DNA of 64,000 nt from assembly GCA_026315105.1 (NCBI GenBank), contig CM048755.1, forward strand, positions 758,031,301 through 758,095,300. The letters run 5' to 3'. This DNA is from Locusta migratoria (taxonomy: Eukaryota; Arthropoda; Insecta; Orthoptera; Acrididae). The translations under genes and the position numbers were made by a program. Under the pieces are notes generated by a model that saw nothing but the letters and a program-made list of their open reading frames with translations, was not told where the DNA came from and ran no database searches. This document shows, piece after piece, positions 1 to 11,673 of this stretch; position 1 is the first letter of the stretch; each line of letters starts with the position of its first letter.

Positions 1-334
1 TCAATTACAACCTTGCCATCAGACGGGCAAAGGAGGCATCCTGGAAGGTCTTCTGAGAGGAAGTGGAGGGCACGGCTGCTCAAGCGAGACTTCATAAAAT
101 CCTCACTAGGGTACCAACTAATCCAGGAGGAACATTGAGGAAGGAGGGTGGGAGTATACAAAGACAGCACATGAAACGCTGGAACTGCTCCTCAAGACTC
201 ACTTTCCTCAATATACTCTGGGGGATAACTCACACCAGAATGAGATTCCTGAGAGACAACGGTTCTCAGGTATTCGCAGAGAGGACTGGGATCTGGCCAA
301 GGAGTGTGTCGATTTCAGTAAGGTCTGACGGGCA

Positions 335-1900
335 GTGGGAACATTTCAACCGTACAAGTCACCTGGCCCCGAAGGAATCTATCCAGCTCTCCTGCAACAA
401 GCGGGAGAAAATCTTATTACATTCCTATGCAGGTTATTCAGGGTTAGCCTAGCAGCAGGAATCATTCCCAATGCCTGGAGGGCAGTGAAGGTTGTCTTTA
501 TTCCAAAGCCAGGGAGAATTGATCATACCAAGGCTAAGGATATGAGACCAATCAACCTGTCCTCCTCCATTCTTAAGACATTGGAAAAGCTGGTTAATGT
601 GCATGTTGGAGAAAGAAGGTTAAGTAGGGCTCTTCTACATTCAAACCAACATGCATATCAGCCAGGTAAATCACACGAGACAGCTCTCCACCAACTCGTT
701 GGGAAAGTGGAGAAGGCATTACACTTTCAGGAAATAGCCCTCTGTATCTCCCTCGACATCGAGGGGGCTTTTAGCAACACGACCTTCGATTCCATGGTTA
801 GGGCAGCAAAGGTGCATGACCTAGGGACCACTATATGTAGGTGGACTAGGGCCATGCACAGTGGAAGGAAGGTAGAGGCTACCAGGATGAATGAAAAAAT
901 AGTAATCAACACCACTAGGGGTTGCCCGCAAGGAGGAGTTCTTTCCCCTTTATTGTGGAATCTAGTGGTGAATGATCTCATTGGAGAATTAAACTCTAGG
1001 CAGTACTTTTGCCAAAGATACACAGATGATCTTGTCATAGTAATACTTGGCCAATTTGCTGACACAGTCAAGAATATGGCACATGGTGCATTGGACATTG
1101 CGCAAGACTGGTGCAGAAAACAGGATCTGGAGGTTAGTCCTAAGAAGACTGTTGTTGTACCATTCACAAGGAAACATATCCAACATTAAAGTTGGAATCT
1201 AAAGCTTTTCAATGAAGCACTACCTGTGAAGGGGGCAGTGAAATATCTAGGGGTTACCCTAGATGAGAAACTGACATGGACCCCTCACATTAGGAATATT
1301 TGCTCCAAGGCAAAAGGTACTTTAGTAAGTACCAGGAGAGCTTGTGGCAAAAATTGGGGCCTGAGCCCCAAGGGTATGCACTGGATATACACCACAGTGA
1401 TTAGACCCAGGATCACCTATGGGGCGGTCGTGTGGTGGAAGAAGGTAGAACAGCAGGTTGCTGCTAAGGAGCTTGGTAAGGTGCAGAGATTAGCCTGCTT
1501 AGCCATAACAGGCGGAATTAGCAGCACACCAACTGCTGGGATGGAAACCATGCTGAATATGCCCCCATTACACCTTTGGGTCAAGATGGAGGCAGCAGCT
1601 GGTGCATACAGGCTCAAAACTGGCAACAACTGGAACTCTTTGAGATATCCAGAATCACACACTAAAATAGTGAGTGAGGTAAATATAGGAAAGGTTGGGG
1701 AAATGCCAGCCGACTATATTATAACCACATATTGCTTCAACAAGCCTTTCAATATAACAATTGGAAGTAGGGAGCAGTGGGAGAAAATAGACACCATATG
1801 GGGGATATTGTCTGGTTTACTGACTGGTCAAAATCAGACCAAGGTGTTGGGGCCGGGGTATACGGGGTGCAGCCAAGACTGGAGGACGTCATCTCTCTAG
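335..1900 (+). pseudogene. LOA-like reverse transcriptase pseudogene
   Basis: One frame with an internal TAA at 1187-1189 encodes the RT. SPGPEGIYPALLQQ is the fingers start, DMRPINLSS follows, and CISLDIEGAFSNTTFDSM is motif A with its catalytic Asp. RGCPQGGVLSPLLWN is motif B. QRYTDDLVIV is motif C, with Thr where Ala is usual before DD. After the stop, KYLGVTLDEKLTWTPHI and the region up to about 1790 form the thumb and connection. The frame is lost near 1790, where the RNase H frame takes over. Confidence 0.8.
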
Positions 1901-2606
1901 GGAAACTGACCTCAGTATTCCAGGCCATCGGGGCATGTTTGGAAGAGAATTTGCGTAGCTGCTACAAAGATCGTAGCATCTATATCTATTCAGACAGCCA
2001 GGCAGCCCTGAGATCACTGGCAGCTTCTGCAACAAGGTCTAAAATTGTTGCAGAATGTCACAGGGTTCTGTTGGAGCTAGGGGAAAGCAATAGAGTAAAC
2101 CTATTGTGGGTCCCTGGCCACTCGGGGATCAGTGGCAACGAACATGCCGACAGATTAGCCAGAATGGGGGCAGAGTCTCCATTTATTGGACCGGAATCAC
2201 CAAGGCAATGATCAAATTGGACCTACGTAACTGTCTCAGAAGACAGCACGTAGAATATTGGACCAAAGTCCATCAACAAAAACATGTTAAGGTAATAATG
2301 CCAAAGCCATGTTTTAAAAGAAGCTCTGCAATCCTGGGCCTGAACAGGAGAGAGATTAGACTCAAGGTTGGATTGTTGACAGGCCATGGGAATTTCAAAA
2401 AACACCTACATAGAATGGGAATAACAGAAGAGGACCCTAAATGTGACGGTGATGAAACTGCATCACATCTAATCTTCGAATGCATTTCATTGGAGAGTAA
2501 AAGGCACAGAACATTTGGGACAACCAGACCCGAAGAAATTGTGTCTAATAAAGAACTGGTAAAGGGACTCCTTGCACTGTTCAAGGGCATTGGTTGGCTT
2601 TACTAG
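1777..2606 (+). pseudogene. LOA-like RNase H and C-terminal tail pseudogene
   Basis: The frame 1777-2211 carries VWFTDWSKSDQGVGAGVYGV (normally TDGSK; the Gly is replaced by Trp), then EENL, IYSDSQAALRSL, and LLWVPGHSGISGNEHADRLA. This gives the D-E-D-H/D layout of RNase H. A further frameshift near 2200 leads to 2213-2606, whose end (CDGDETASHLIFECISLESK) is the usual Cys/His segment that closes this type of ORF2. Confidence 0.78.
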
Positions 2607-2640
2607 ATATACAGGGAGCGATACCGCACAATAAATGCGG

Positions 2641-3293
2641 GCAGTGGCGGGTTCGACCAAGACACTTTTGGCTTCCCTGGAAAAATCAAATTGAATCGAT
2701 CAATGGTGACAATATGAACTGACTCACTCTTATTACAGTCCACTACACAGCACTTAAAACTCCCCTAACATGCCTTGTTGTCTCATCCTGTTGGAGCACT
2801 GAAAGGGCGTCGGCCTCTCATCTTGCTTTCTTATTGATAGATTTACAGCTTTCGTATTTGTTTTGATCTTTTTGAAAAGAGAAGACGGAACTGAACATTG
2901 TGTTTCTGATTATGAGATTAGACTAGGGGGTTGGGTATCCTGTGGCTTATATTCCAGATTCTCCCCTCCCCCCTCTATCATCAAAAGTTTAGGTGGAGCA
3001 TATACTCTTACAAATATCTACAGCTAAAATTAACAATTTAAGTGGAAAGATATTTATTTTTGGATATGATGTACTATCTAAATGACAAAGGAGATTTCCT
3101 TTAACTGCACTTACTAATCGAAAATTAGCAGATGCAGTAAGGTGACCTCTATTATGAACCTATAAACTACTGCATATTAGTTGAAGACTGATCTATACTG
3201 TATGTTATGCTGTGGTCTCATGACTGAAGACCGAGTTTGTGTGTGTGTATGAAACCAATTTGTCAATTTCAACCTAAAATTCCATTTTCTTAC
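2641..3293. other. Intronic or intergenic DNA, no gene seen
   Basis: AT-rich sequence with no convincing ORF. I looked on the minus strand for the missing RS-domain exon and found none. Confidence 0.5.
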
Positions 3294-3488
3294 CTGGAAC
3301 GGGTCCTGCTGCGCCGGCGTGATCTTGAACGTGATGGGGACCTCGACCGTGAACTAGAAGAACGGGACCGTCTTCCTCGACTGGAATGTGTATCTTCAAT
3401 TAAACGGATACGGCGGCCATTGAGTTCTGTGTCATCCAACTTTTGAAGAGCATTCCTCATATCAGAATATGAAGCAAACTCAACCACC
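3294..3488 (-). CDS. B52: SRp55/B52 exon 6: end of RRM2 and start of the RS domain
   Basis: This 195-nt exon encodes GVVEFASYSDMRNALQKLDD, then TELNGRRIRLIEDTHSSRG, then a run of Arg-Ser dipeptides (about 30 residues, SRSRSPSRSRSRRRSRTRS). It ends in a GTAAGA donor, so the RS domain continues in at least one more exon beyond position 1; I see no RS-coding exon in 1-3293. RS repeats are phosphorylated and mediate protein contacts in the spliceosome. Confidence 0.95.
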
Positions 3489-3563
3489 CTGCAAAACGAT
3501 CAAAGAACTACAAACTCTATTTTTAACATGTGTATGTATCTTGATATTCCAATTCACACATAC

Positions 3564-3637
3564 CCTTCATTTCTACGCTGCTTGTGAGCATCAGCATATG
3601 TAACTTCTCCAGCTTGTCTCATAAAATCTTTAAGATC
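3564..3637 (-). CDS. B52: SRp55/B52 exon 5: RRM2 centre
   Basis: This 74-nt exon encodes DLKDFMRQAGEVTYADAHKQ, then RRNE plus two bases of a Gly codon. DLKD completes the SWQDLKD signature, and GEVTYADAHK is the second strand of RRM2. It has a TTACAG acceptor and a GTATGT donor. It is followed after a 75-nt intron by exon 6. Confidence 0.96.
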
Positions 3638-5240
3638 CTGTAATAGATAATGTGAAAATAATGCAAAAAATTAGTTAGCAGTATGAACTGTAAGCAAGCC
3701 TTCAAATATTTGTTTTGAGCAATTAGAATTAACTTTAATTTCAGGGCAGATGAATGTTTACTGGCCCATAGTAAAAGAACCATCAGTGCTATGGCATTTG
3801 TTGTATGGACAGGTAAGTAACTGCCTGCGGCATATGCAATTAATAGTAGGAAAGCGTCTTTATTGAACATTTCACTTTAAAGGTGAATGGTAATCTATGA
3901 CTCATCATTCATATTCAATTTATTTCAATAAATGGAGTTCCAAGCACTGAACATAGCAAGTACAAAGTGAGAAGAAGTTCTTGTGCAACAAAAAGCCTCT
4001 AGGCTCACGACATAATGAGTACTTCTGATAAGGGCTTTCAAACTGATTTCATGTTTCTGGATTTTCAGGCTTTTGATACTGGTCCTCATAAACGGGTTCT
4101 AATGAAATTGCTTGCGTATGGGACATAGTTGTAGTTGGACAACTAATGTCAATTTCCCGTCGGAAGGGTCACATTTTGTAAATCTGTGAAAGTCGTTGAG
4201 TGTAAAGTAGCAGTTCCCAAGGATGTTTTTTTACACCCTCAACTGTTTCAAGCCTACTGGTACATAAATGATTTTAGACAATTTCAGCAGCCTCTTAGAT
4301 TATTTGCAGTTATTGCTGTTATTTTCTGTGAGGTAAAATCATCAATTATGCCAAACAACAAATTTATTTAGATAATATACGTTTATGGTATGAAATGTGA
4401 TGTCATGCAGACGGATATGTGATAATTCACACGAATATCAAGGATGTCAATTCAGCAAAATAAACTGGGGTCACCCATTAGTGTAATTCCATGTTTTCCC
4501 ACCATTTTCTGTTGGTCCTGTCAAATTTCCTATGTTCACAATGTTAATTTACCCTCATTTTTGCGTTAATGTATTTACATGTTTTCTGCATTTTACACTT
4601 TTTGAAACCATGTTCATGAAGGAAAAAATGATGTAATTGACAAATTGACACTGGCATGGCTTTCGCCTTTAAGTATAGTGTTTATAAACATTACGTAGTC
4701 AAGTTTGACACTTTGAATTTTATTGAAATGAATATTTCGCATTTTGTTGTTTTCAGCACACGCCCAGTTGACTCACGACTGAGTATCCCATCAGTCATTG
4801 CGCCTATTGTCAGCTTACCCCCCTCCCCTCCCTCCCGCCCTTATTATTATACAACTGGTAGTTTTTCATGCTTTGGATGAGGCGTTTCGAGAATGTATTC
4901 TTATTGTGAAATGCAAATATCTAAGCTATATTTTTTGAAGTTTTATAAACAGCGAGATTGATGGTTTGCATGTGTTTGTTTTTCTGCTCATTGAAGAGGG
5001 ACGGTATATTATAACCTCAAAAATGTGATTATAATGAGAGATGCTGACCCACTTCAGAGTGTGAATAAGTTCTCTAATATCACCGTGCAAAACATCGAAA
5101 AATACAGGAAGTACAGAACTTGTGCAGTTTCACTAGTTAGTTAATGAATGCCAGTTAGAGGCTTGCTGACAAAGTAGATTATGATGAAGTAAATAATGTC
5201 AAAAATTTCTACTTCCTATTAAGTTACTAATTCCACTTGG
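3638..5240. other. Intron between SR exons 4 and 5, low-complexity AT-rich sequence
   Basis: I see no gene. Parts of 4655-5050 resemble 6110-6250 and 6590-6700 (shared phrases such as TTTCGAGAAT and CCTTTAAGTA), so diverged dispersed repeats are present, in a different order in the two places. Confidence 0.5.
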
Positions 5241-5244
5241 CCCT

Positions 5245-5460
5245 TAAAATAGTACAAAATTTGGATAACCTTTATTACCTAATAAACAAACTTCCTTTTG
5301 AGTATTTTGATGCGTATTATTTACATTTATCACAAATCACGAAAATGTAAGAGTGATCAAGTAAGCATATTTTAGTATTTAAAACATTTCCCACATTTTA
5401 CACAGTTTTCATTAGGTCCCTTACAGTGTAAAAATGGGGTTCTATTGTACTAACAACTTT
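5245..5460 (+). repeat. Diverged repeat, copy 1 of 3
   Basis: It shares an ordered series of short blocks with 6985-7165 and 9620-9815: a start like ATAACCTTTATTAC, then TAATAAA, then GAGTATTTTGATG, and near the end GTGTAAAAATGGGGTTCTAT. The family is unknown to me. The copies are old. Confidence 0.55.
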
Positions 5461-5673
5461 GAATAAAGTAATAACGTAGATAACTTTGTGAGAAAGGAGA
5501 ACAAAAGTAACTCATTTTACAGGTGAACTCTACGAAAATAAAAAAAAAATCCAGTATGCAGAGTACCTACACTAACTTTTTATCGCTACATGGCATGGGA
5601 TCCTTACCAGGTAGGAATAACAGAAGATAGGAAAAAAACTTTAACAATTTTAGTCTTGTGTTGTCATAATAAA

Positions 5674-5676
<3 letters not shown>

Positions 5677-5726
<50 letters not shown>
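5677..5726. repeat. (TG)n microsatellite
   Basis: About 25 uninterrupted TG units. Confidence 0.97.
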
Positions 5727-5727
<1 letters not shown>

Positions 5728-6784
5728 TCAGGAAATGATATGTATGTTGGGTCAGAAGTAGTTAAAGACACTTCTGGTTGCAGCAAGACCTTTTTCACAA
5801 ATTACCATCACAAATTTCCTCCTTTCATTGTGAAAGTATTTTGTTGTCACCCATCTGCATATGGAGCAATAATCATCAAATGAAATATGAGCTCACAGAG
5901 AAAACAATAGTATTTGCTGCTTCTCCATGAGCTGCAATGGTAGAAAAATAGTCAAATTGGTTCAGTGAACCTCTGCCAGGCACTAAGTGCCACTGCCGCT
6001 GCCACCACCACCACCACTACGTTATCACTGATGTGAACAGTAGTAAAATAGCATTTCTGATTTCTGTTTACTTCCATCAGCCACCTCAATATATGCCAAC
6101 TTTAGTTTTCACAGTTGGTAGCTTTTTATGCTTAGCACAGTGTTTCGAGAATTTATTCATTTTGTGAAGTGCAAGGCTTTTATTAACATTAACTAGTCTT
6201 TACAATGTTTTACAAAAACAGTATGAATGGCCTTCTGCATGGGCACAGTACATTATAAACTGAAAATAACAGACCAGGCCAAACAAGTCACCACACATGC
6301 AAATATCAGACAAAAACATTTTAGTAAACACTTTCAGTTGACAATGTGAAATTCTCAAAACATGTTGTACTAAGCATGAAAAAATTCATAATTGATGAAG
6401 TATATCAGTATGTAAATAATGGACGACACTGTTTCAGGCTCTCTGAAGACTACATATTAATGAAATTACCGTATTTGCCGGCATGTAAGGGACACTGGCA
6501 TAAAACACACCATTTTGGAAAAAATAATTCACATTAATACATCTACTGCAATATAATACATATATTGACCTACATTCAATTTCTAGGCAGTGCCTTTAAG
6601 TAGCATTCATAAATGTTGAACAGTCAAGTTACTTTATAATTTGCAGTTATTCAAACATATTTCGCCTTTCGTTATTTACATTGTGTGCAAACTAATGTGA
6701 TGGTTGAAGGTGGAGTCTTAAAAAATTTGTGACAGTGCCACCTAGGTACATAAATTCTCAAATATTGTCAGTGGACATGAGGAG

Positions 6785-6796
6785 GGGGGGGGGGGC

Positions 6797-6888
<92 letters not shown>

Positions 6889-6953
6889 ATATATTAATGA
6901 AGTTGTGTCTTAAGTATCCTTCTTCATCTTCTTCTTCTTCTTCTTCTTCTTCA
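6785..6953. repeat. Poly(G), (GA)n, poly(G) and (CTT)n compound low-complexity block
   Basis: 11 G at 6785-6795, then about 40 GA units to 6877, another G run to about 6887, and a TTC/CTT run at 6918-6953. Confidence 0.95.
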
Positions 6954-6984
6954 AGTTACCAGTTCTAGTTATACTAAAAGTAGT

Positions 6985-7165
6985 ACCAAATTCAGATAAC
7001 CTTTCTTACATAATAAAGCACCTGAGAAGTATTTTGCTGCATAGTATCTACGTACATCAAATATAAGCTACAAAAGTTTAAGGTTACCTTAAAGCAAATT
7101 TTTTCACTTAACACTTCATTTCCCATATTTTACTTTGAAAGTGTAAAAACAGGGTTTTATTGTAT
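6985..7165 (+). repeat. Diverged repeat, copy 2 of 3
   Basis: Matches the blocks listed for 5245-5460 (ATAACCTTTCTTACATAATA and GTGTAAAAACAGGGTTTTAT). It lies inside the pogo-type element. Confidence 0.55.
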
Positions 7166-7179
7166 AATTATAAATTTGT

Positions 7180-7450
7180 GTGGCTCAGTGGCCTGGTGCA
7201 AGTCTTTCAAATAGAAGGCACTTCGGCAACTTTCATGTCCCTAACCTTCCCCAGTTATTCAACTGGGGAAAGGGAACGTACTGTTTGACATACAATATGA
7301 ACCACATCTCATTTCTAGTGACCCCTCACATCGGTGAGAGGGGAAGGCTAGGTTAAAATGATTTATGAAAAATCCATGGTACTACCAGAATTCGATCCTG
7401 CAACCTTTCGGTTACCTGTCAGGCACTTTACCATTGGGTCCGACTCATAC
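7180..7450 (-). mobile_element. Probable tRNA-derived SINE
   Basis: On the minus strand the right end reads like a tRNA: ACCCAATGGTAAAGTGCCTG resembles box A, and GGATCGAATTCTG resembles box B. About 200 bp of unique tail follow. No clear target duplication was found. The copy is old, and the call rests mainly on the box-B-like segment. Confidence 0.45.
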
Positions 7451-7801
7451 AATATAAACACCGTTAATGACAGTGCAAGTGCGGCTACCTAATTCCACAT
7501 AACTAAAATGCTTGGAATTGGCAATTGGAATTGCTTCAAACCAAAAAATAGAAAATTTGAAGAAATGGGACTTTCTATTACCCGTTCACTTTACAATTGC
7601 TAATTTGAGCTGAGGGTGCTGCGAACTGTTGATGTGTTCTGCTATTCATTGTTCGAATGAAGCACAAGTGGTATAGCTGCCCTCAATTACAATGTACCGG
7701 TAACCTGGTTTCTCAGCTGAAGCAGATAAACTAATGTACATTCTGTTAACACATTCTGGTTCAGATAAACAATTCAAATGAAAAATAAGAATATAAAACT
7801 G

Positions 7802-7805
<4 letters not shown>

Positions 7806-7862
<57 letters not shown>
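7806..7862. repeat. (CT)n microsatellite
   Basis: About 28 CT units. Confidence 0.97.
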
Positions 7863-7864
<2 letters not shown>

Positions 7865-8139
7865 GTCAGACAAAGCAGCAATGCTTTTACAAAACAACAT
7901 TACATTTGCTTTTAATGCATTCTTCTGCAAGAAAGCATATGAAATGAAAACCCTCTGCATTGTTACTATTGGACAACTGAAGTCATGTGTAGTACATTTG
8001 CCTGTAATAAACCCGAAAAGAGAGAAAAAAAAATTGCACAAAATTCAAACTGTTGTTTTACAATGTAACAGTCATTGTGTAGCTGATAAACACACTTACT
8101 ATTAATACCTGATTCTACAGTAAAGCATAATAAAATTAA

Positions 8140-8366
8140 GCGGGGGACGTGCAGGGAAGCGTCCTCTGCAGTCGAGTTGGTCACTGTATTCTCTGTGGCG
8201 GAGTGGTCAACGAGGCTGCCTAGTAAGAAGGAGATCCCGGGTTCGAATCCCGGCCGGGCATAAATTTTCAATCGCCGCACATTGGTATCACATCTAAACC
8301 TAGTACAGTGAAGCCATAAGTGATCGCAAATTGTGATGAACGCTGTAACGTCGTCAAAAATATATA
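8140..8366 (+). mobile_element. tRNA-derived SINE with 13-bp target duplication
   Basis: The tRNA-like part (about 8190-8260) has box A TGGCGGAGTGGTCA and box B GGTTCGAATCCC, followed by a unique tail that ends in an AT-rich stretch. The 13-bp sequence ATAATAAAATTAA occurs on both sides (8127-8139 and 8367-8379), which defines the insertion. The tRNA-like part is preceded by about 50 bp of other sequence, so the promoter is not at the very start. Confidence 0.8.
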
Positions 8367-8645
8367 ATAATAAAATTAAATATAAATTTTGGTGCATGAT
8401 CTAAAAACTAGGAAAAAGTCCCTACTCAGAGGATCAACATTTTGAAACCATTCTTATTCACCCTGGTCATTCACCCTGGCGAGCCGCCCTCCTCTATGAG
8501 TAAGCGACGAAGAAACATTCGAAATTATGCACAAATCTAGTTAAGTGCTAGTTAAGTGCTTCTTTACACATGTCACGGAAGCCACTGTAGCTTAGCAGAT
8601 AGCGGGTGATCTAATGTGTGCAAATTCTAATCCCTCCACCTACCT

Positions 8646-8647
<2 letters not shown>

Positions 8648-8678
<31 letters not shown>
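8648..8678. repeat. Poly(T) tract
   Basis: About 31 consecutive T. Confidence 0.95.
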
Positions 8679-8680
<2 letters not shown>

Positions 8681-9619
8681 TTATTTTGATATGTGTGGGC
8701 AATTCTAAAATTTTACCACAAGAAGGTTTTTTCAATAAGGAGAAGAAAGGAATATGAATTTTAAAAAATCATATTTAGAGCAATAAAAATTGTGATCAAA
8801 GTCATTTCAATGAAGATATGAAAATAACAATGAAGCACATAAGATCTGCACCTCTTGCACATTAGACAGACGAGATATCCACTGTGTTCTGCTAGCTACT
8901 AAAACAGACATTCTGTTGTAAAAATTCAGAATCGTCCCCAAAACCTTTTTTCATCAATTACTTGCTAATGAAGTCCTACTCCCTACTCAAGTAAATGGTC
9001 AATGACCAAATGTGTGGTTTCAAAAAGCAGATTATAATATAAACAAATGCAAAACTGCATTTGCTATTAACACACCATTACACAACCCTGTCTGGCCTTC
9101 TTAACAGTGTTCACAATACCATGCACTGTTCTTACACATTTTCCTACCGCTGCTGCTATCTCCATAGCCCTTTCCAACGTTATGAGCAAGCCTTCTCGTT
9201 TTTCTTAACATTATTTATTAGCACTTTTCCGTCAGAATGTATTCTTTGATTGCTTGTACTTTCGTGATGCCTGTCCATTTCATCAGCAGCTAAGAATACT
9301 GTCACACTAAGACAATGTGACTGTACAATGCGTGTGACACATGCATCAAACATGTACTGTCTACTATTGTCGGCTGCCTTCGGCCCCATCTTAGTGTAAA
9401 CAAAGCTTAGTTCCGCGTTCTGCCGTCTGCAATTGTAAAGTGAACGGTTAATACCTTAACTGGCAACCAGCATATACAAATCCAGTTTATGGCTTCTATA
9501 TTTATAGGAAAAAGGTGTGTGTTATATGTCGGCAAATACGGTATATGTCAAACATTTGTATTTCCTGTACAGTAACCAGTTCAAATTACGACAGTGACTA
9601 AATGATGTATTAAACTCGG

Positions 9620-9815
9620 GTAACCTTCATTACATAATAAATAGGGCCCTGATGAGTATTTTTATGCTTATTATGTAGGATTATCGTAAGTAAACAATGA
9701 ATATTCATAATGAATCATGTAAGCAACTGTTACTGCTTAGGAAGTTATTTTCTGCATTACTCACAATTTTTAAAGTTCCCTTGGCAACTGTAAAGGTAGT
9801 GTTACATTGTAAGTG
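9620..9815 (+). repeat. Diverged repeat, copy 3 of 3
   Basis: Matches the blocks of 5245-5460 (GTAACCTTCATTACATAATA, GATGAGTATTTTTATGC, TGTAAAGGTAGTGTTACATT). It lies about 80 bp outside the right end of the pogo-type element and 110 bp from SR exon 4. Confidence 0.55.
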
Positions 9816-9923
9816 ACTACCAAGGTATTCGTTAAATGCAGCAGCATTCACTGTGCACAAACAGGCTAAATGAGAAAAATTACATTTTAACATTTTGAGT
9901 ATAAAACTTAAAATTTGTCATAC

Positions 9924-9993
9924 CTGCCAGCTTATTCTGCTAGAAAGATTTTCCACTATCAAGCGATACTCTGTTCTTGTTGGTGGTCCATAC
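9924..9993 (-). CDS. B52: SRp55/B52 exon 4: start of RRM2
   Basis: This 70-nt exon completes the Lys codon and encodes YGPPTRTEYRLIVENLSSRI followed by SWQ. LIVENL is RNP2 of the second, pseudo-RRM, and SWQ is the first part of the invariant SWQDLKD helix that SR proteins use to contact RNA. It is bounded by a TTCTAG acceptor and a GTATGA donor. It ends in phase 0. Confidence 0.95.
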
Positions 9994-10283
9994 CTAGAAG
10001 TAAAAGCAACCCTGTGCATGCAATGCTTAAAGAAAGTGGATACTTAATAATTAGAAAGGTACCACGATTAATAATTGAGTACTGATGGTCACTTTCCTTT
10101 TCAAAATACAGAAACTGTGTGTCAGAAAAATAGAATATTATACAGACACTTTAACATGGCAGTTTCATGTGGGGGTGTTTGAGAAGGCAACCCTGGTGGT
10201 TGGGCTTAACATACATTTTTTACACTATAGAGGGAAACATTCCTTGTAGGAAAAATATGTATTTATATAATATTTTTTTTTAT

Positions 10284-10430
10284 ATCACAAAAAAAGTTTA
10301 ACTTACCAAAAGCACACTCCATCCTTCCTCTTTTCCTGATGAAGCAACTAACGGTTGCGAAAGCTTGAATTTTTGTGTTTGTTTTATTTGTGTGTCAACG
10401 AACATGTGCTTTTAGTAAGTTAAACCATCT
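10284..10430. mobile_element. Short fold-back element with hammerhead-like hairpin
   Basis: The outer ends are inverted copies (left TTTAACTTACCAAAAGCACA; right TGTGCTTTTAGTAAGTTAAA). Between them lies CCTGATGAAGCAAC, a loop, then GTTGCGAAAGCTTG (10335-10367). This is the family seen at 13765-15053 and 22738-22985, here internally shortened to about 145 bp. Confidence 0.65.
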
Positions 10431-10699
10431 CTATTTTTTATATAGATTTTCTTTACTGCTAACCTAAGTAAGCAATTAGAAAACATTGTTTACTTCATGT
10501 TTTCTTATTCTGAACTGATTGACGAAGACTAATTAAGGTCAATAGTGGGGTATTAGTATAAAGGAGTGCCATAAGGACTGAAGGGGCCCTCAGATGCTCC
10601 ATATTTATTGTGCAATACTCAGTATTGCAAAGTAATATTGACCATCTGACGTTATTGGTTTCATGCAATAGAAATAAGGAGACTGCTAAACTTTAAAAA

Positions 10700-11673
10700 T
10701 ATTGATGGTCACAAAATAAATTGTACTTAGTAAGGCTAGTATTAGTATGTCTTGTGTACCAAATTGGCAGAACATTTAAAGAAATTTTGGTCCTACAGCA
10801 CATCAATAAAAGGACTGAAACCAGATATCCAGACACTGAGCATAATGTTGAAACAGAGGATGACACACAAAAGACCAAAATACTAAATGTCTTTTTCCAA
10901 AGCTGTTTCACAGGAAGATTGCACTGTTGTACCTCTTCTAAACCACCTCACGAGTGAAAAAAAAATGGCAGATACTGAAATGTCAGAGGGATATAAAAGA
11001 AACTGTAATCACTCAACAGAGGAAAGGCCCCTGGACATGATGGGATACCAATTTGATTTTACACAAAGAATGCAAAGTAACAAGCTCCCATTTCTAGCAG
11101 CAATGAACGAAAGGTCTCTAGAGGGACGGAATACTTCTAAGGATTCGACGAGGGCACAGGGCATTCCTATTTACAAGAAGGGTCGTCTCAGATGCGCAAA
11201 ACTGACGGCCTATATCCCTGACATCTGTCAGTTGCAGCATTTTGGAACAAATTTTATGTTTGAATATTATTAGGTCACTTCTGGAGATCAGACATTTCCT
11301 TTGTAGGGCCAATCATCATTTCCGAAACCACGTGAAACAAGTCGTGCTATTCATTCGCAATATCCGGAGGGCAGATGATACAGGGTCCTAGGTAGACGCC
11401 ATGTTTCTCGACTTCTGCTAGGTATCTTATACCATTCTGCACCATTGCCTGATGAACAAAGTACAAGCATATGGAATATCAAATAAAATGTGTGACTGTA
11501 TTAAGGCATTTGTAGTCAACAGAACGCAGCATGTCATTCTCAATGGAGAGAAGTGATCTAAGGTTTGCCCCAGTGGAATGTTCTAGTACTATTGTTTTTC
11601 GCATTATATATAAATGACCTCTTAGATATCATCGAAAGTTGGTTCCGTGACGCTTTTTGCAGATGCTGTAGTT
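10700..11673 (+). mobile_element. Old CR1/Jockey-type non-LTR element, 5' part (split by hAT at 11674)
   Basis: Broken frames across this stretch read as the N-terminal half of an RT: KTKILNVFFQSCF near 10880, AQGIPIYKKG near 11155, AMFLDFC (motif A region) near 11400, NKVQAYGIS and IKAFVVNRTQHVILNGE to 11550, then LFADAVVYRQ. The last phrase is completed only after position 16683. Many stops are present. The phrases match insect CR1/Jockey-group elements as I recall them; the exact clade is uncertain. Confidence 0.6.

Larger units (their letters stand above)
1..2640 (+). mobile_element. Decayed LOA-like (I superfamily) non-LTR retrotransposon, 5' end outside window
   Basis: Remnants of a single ORF2 run left to right: the region before the RT, the reverse transcriptase, a connection domain and RNase H, with a C-terminal Cys/His tail. 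Phrases such as ARLHKILTRVPTNPGGTLRK, KTLEKLV, RGCPQGGVLSPLLWNLVVND and KYLGVTLDEKLTW are those of the LOA group as I recall it. The copy is broken by stops and frameshifts. The 3' limit near 2640 is approximate. It lies in, or downstream of, the last visible intron of the SR gene, on the opposite strand. Confidence 0.8.
6469..9541. mobile_element. pogo/Tc1-mariner-type DNA element flanked by TA
   Basis: The ends are inverted copies: left CCGTATTTGCCGGCATGTAA and, on the opposite strand at the right, CCGTATTTGCCGACATATAA. TA dinucleotides at 6467-6468 and 9542-9543 flank them. Ends of the type CCGTATTT...CGCATAAAACGCACC are typical of pogo/Tigger-like elements as I recall them. The 3.07-kb interior has no intact transposase. 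It holds microsatellites, two tRNA-derived SINEs and a copy of the dispersed repeat described at 5245. A 69-codon minus-strand frame at 9180-9389 (MGPKAADNSRQYMFD...) may be a transposase remnant but is not convincing. Confidence 0.7.

Noticed and set aside
727..1662. Minus-strand open frames opposite the LOA-like RT
   Set aside because: Antisense shadows of recognisable RT sequence.
3619..3870. 83-codon minus-strand frame next to SR exon 5
   Set aside because: Out of phase with the exon, hydrophobic chance frame in intron sequence.
5677..6895. CRISPR-like or satellite array
   Set aside because: Simple dinucleotide microsatellites without spacers, in an arthropod genome.
8189..8262. Possible functional tRNA gene
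   Set aside because: Box A and box B are good, but the acceptor and anticodon arms do not fold properly, and a 13-bp duplication shows it is the head of a SINE.
9180..9389. Transposase start of the pogo-type element (MGPKAADNSRQYMFD)
   Set aside because: Only a few residues resemble a transposase start, and no further transposase motif follows. Kept only as a remark.
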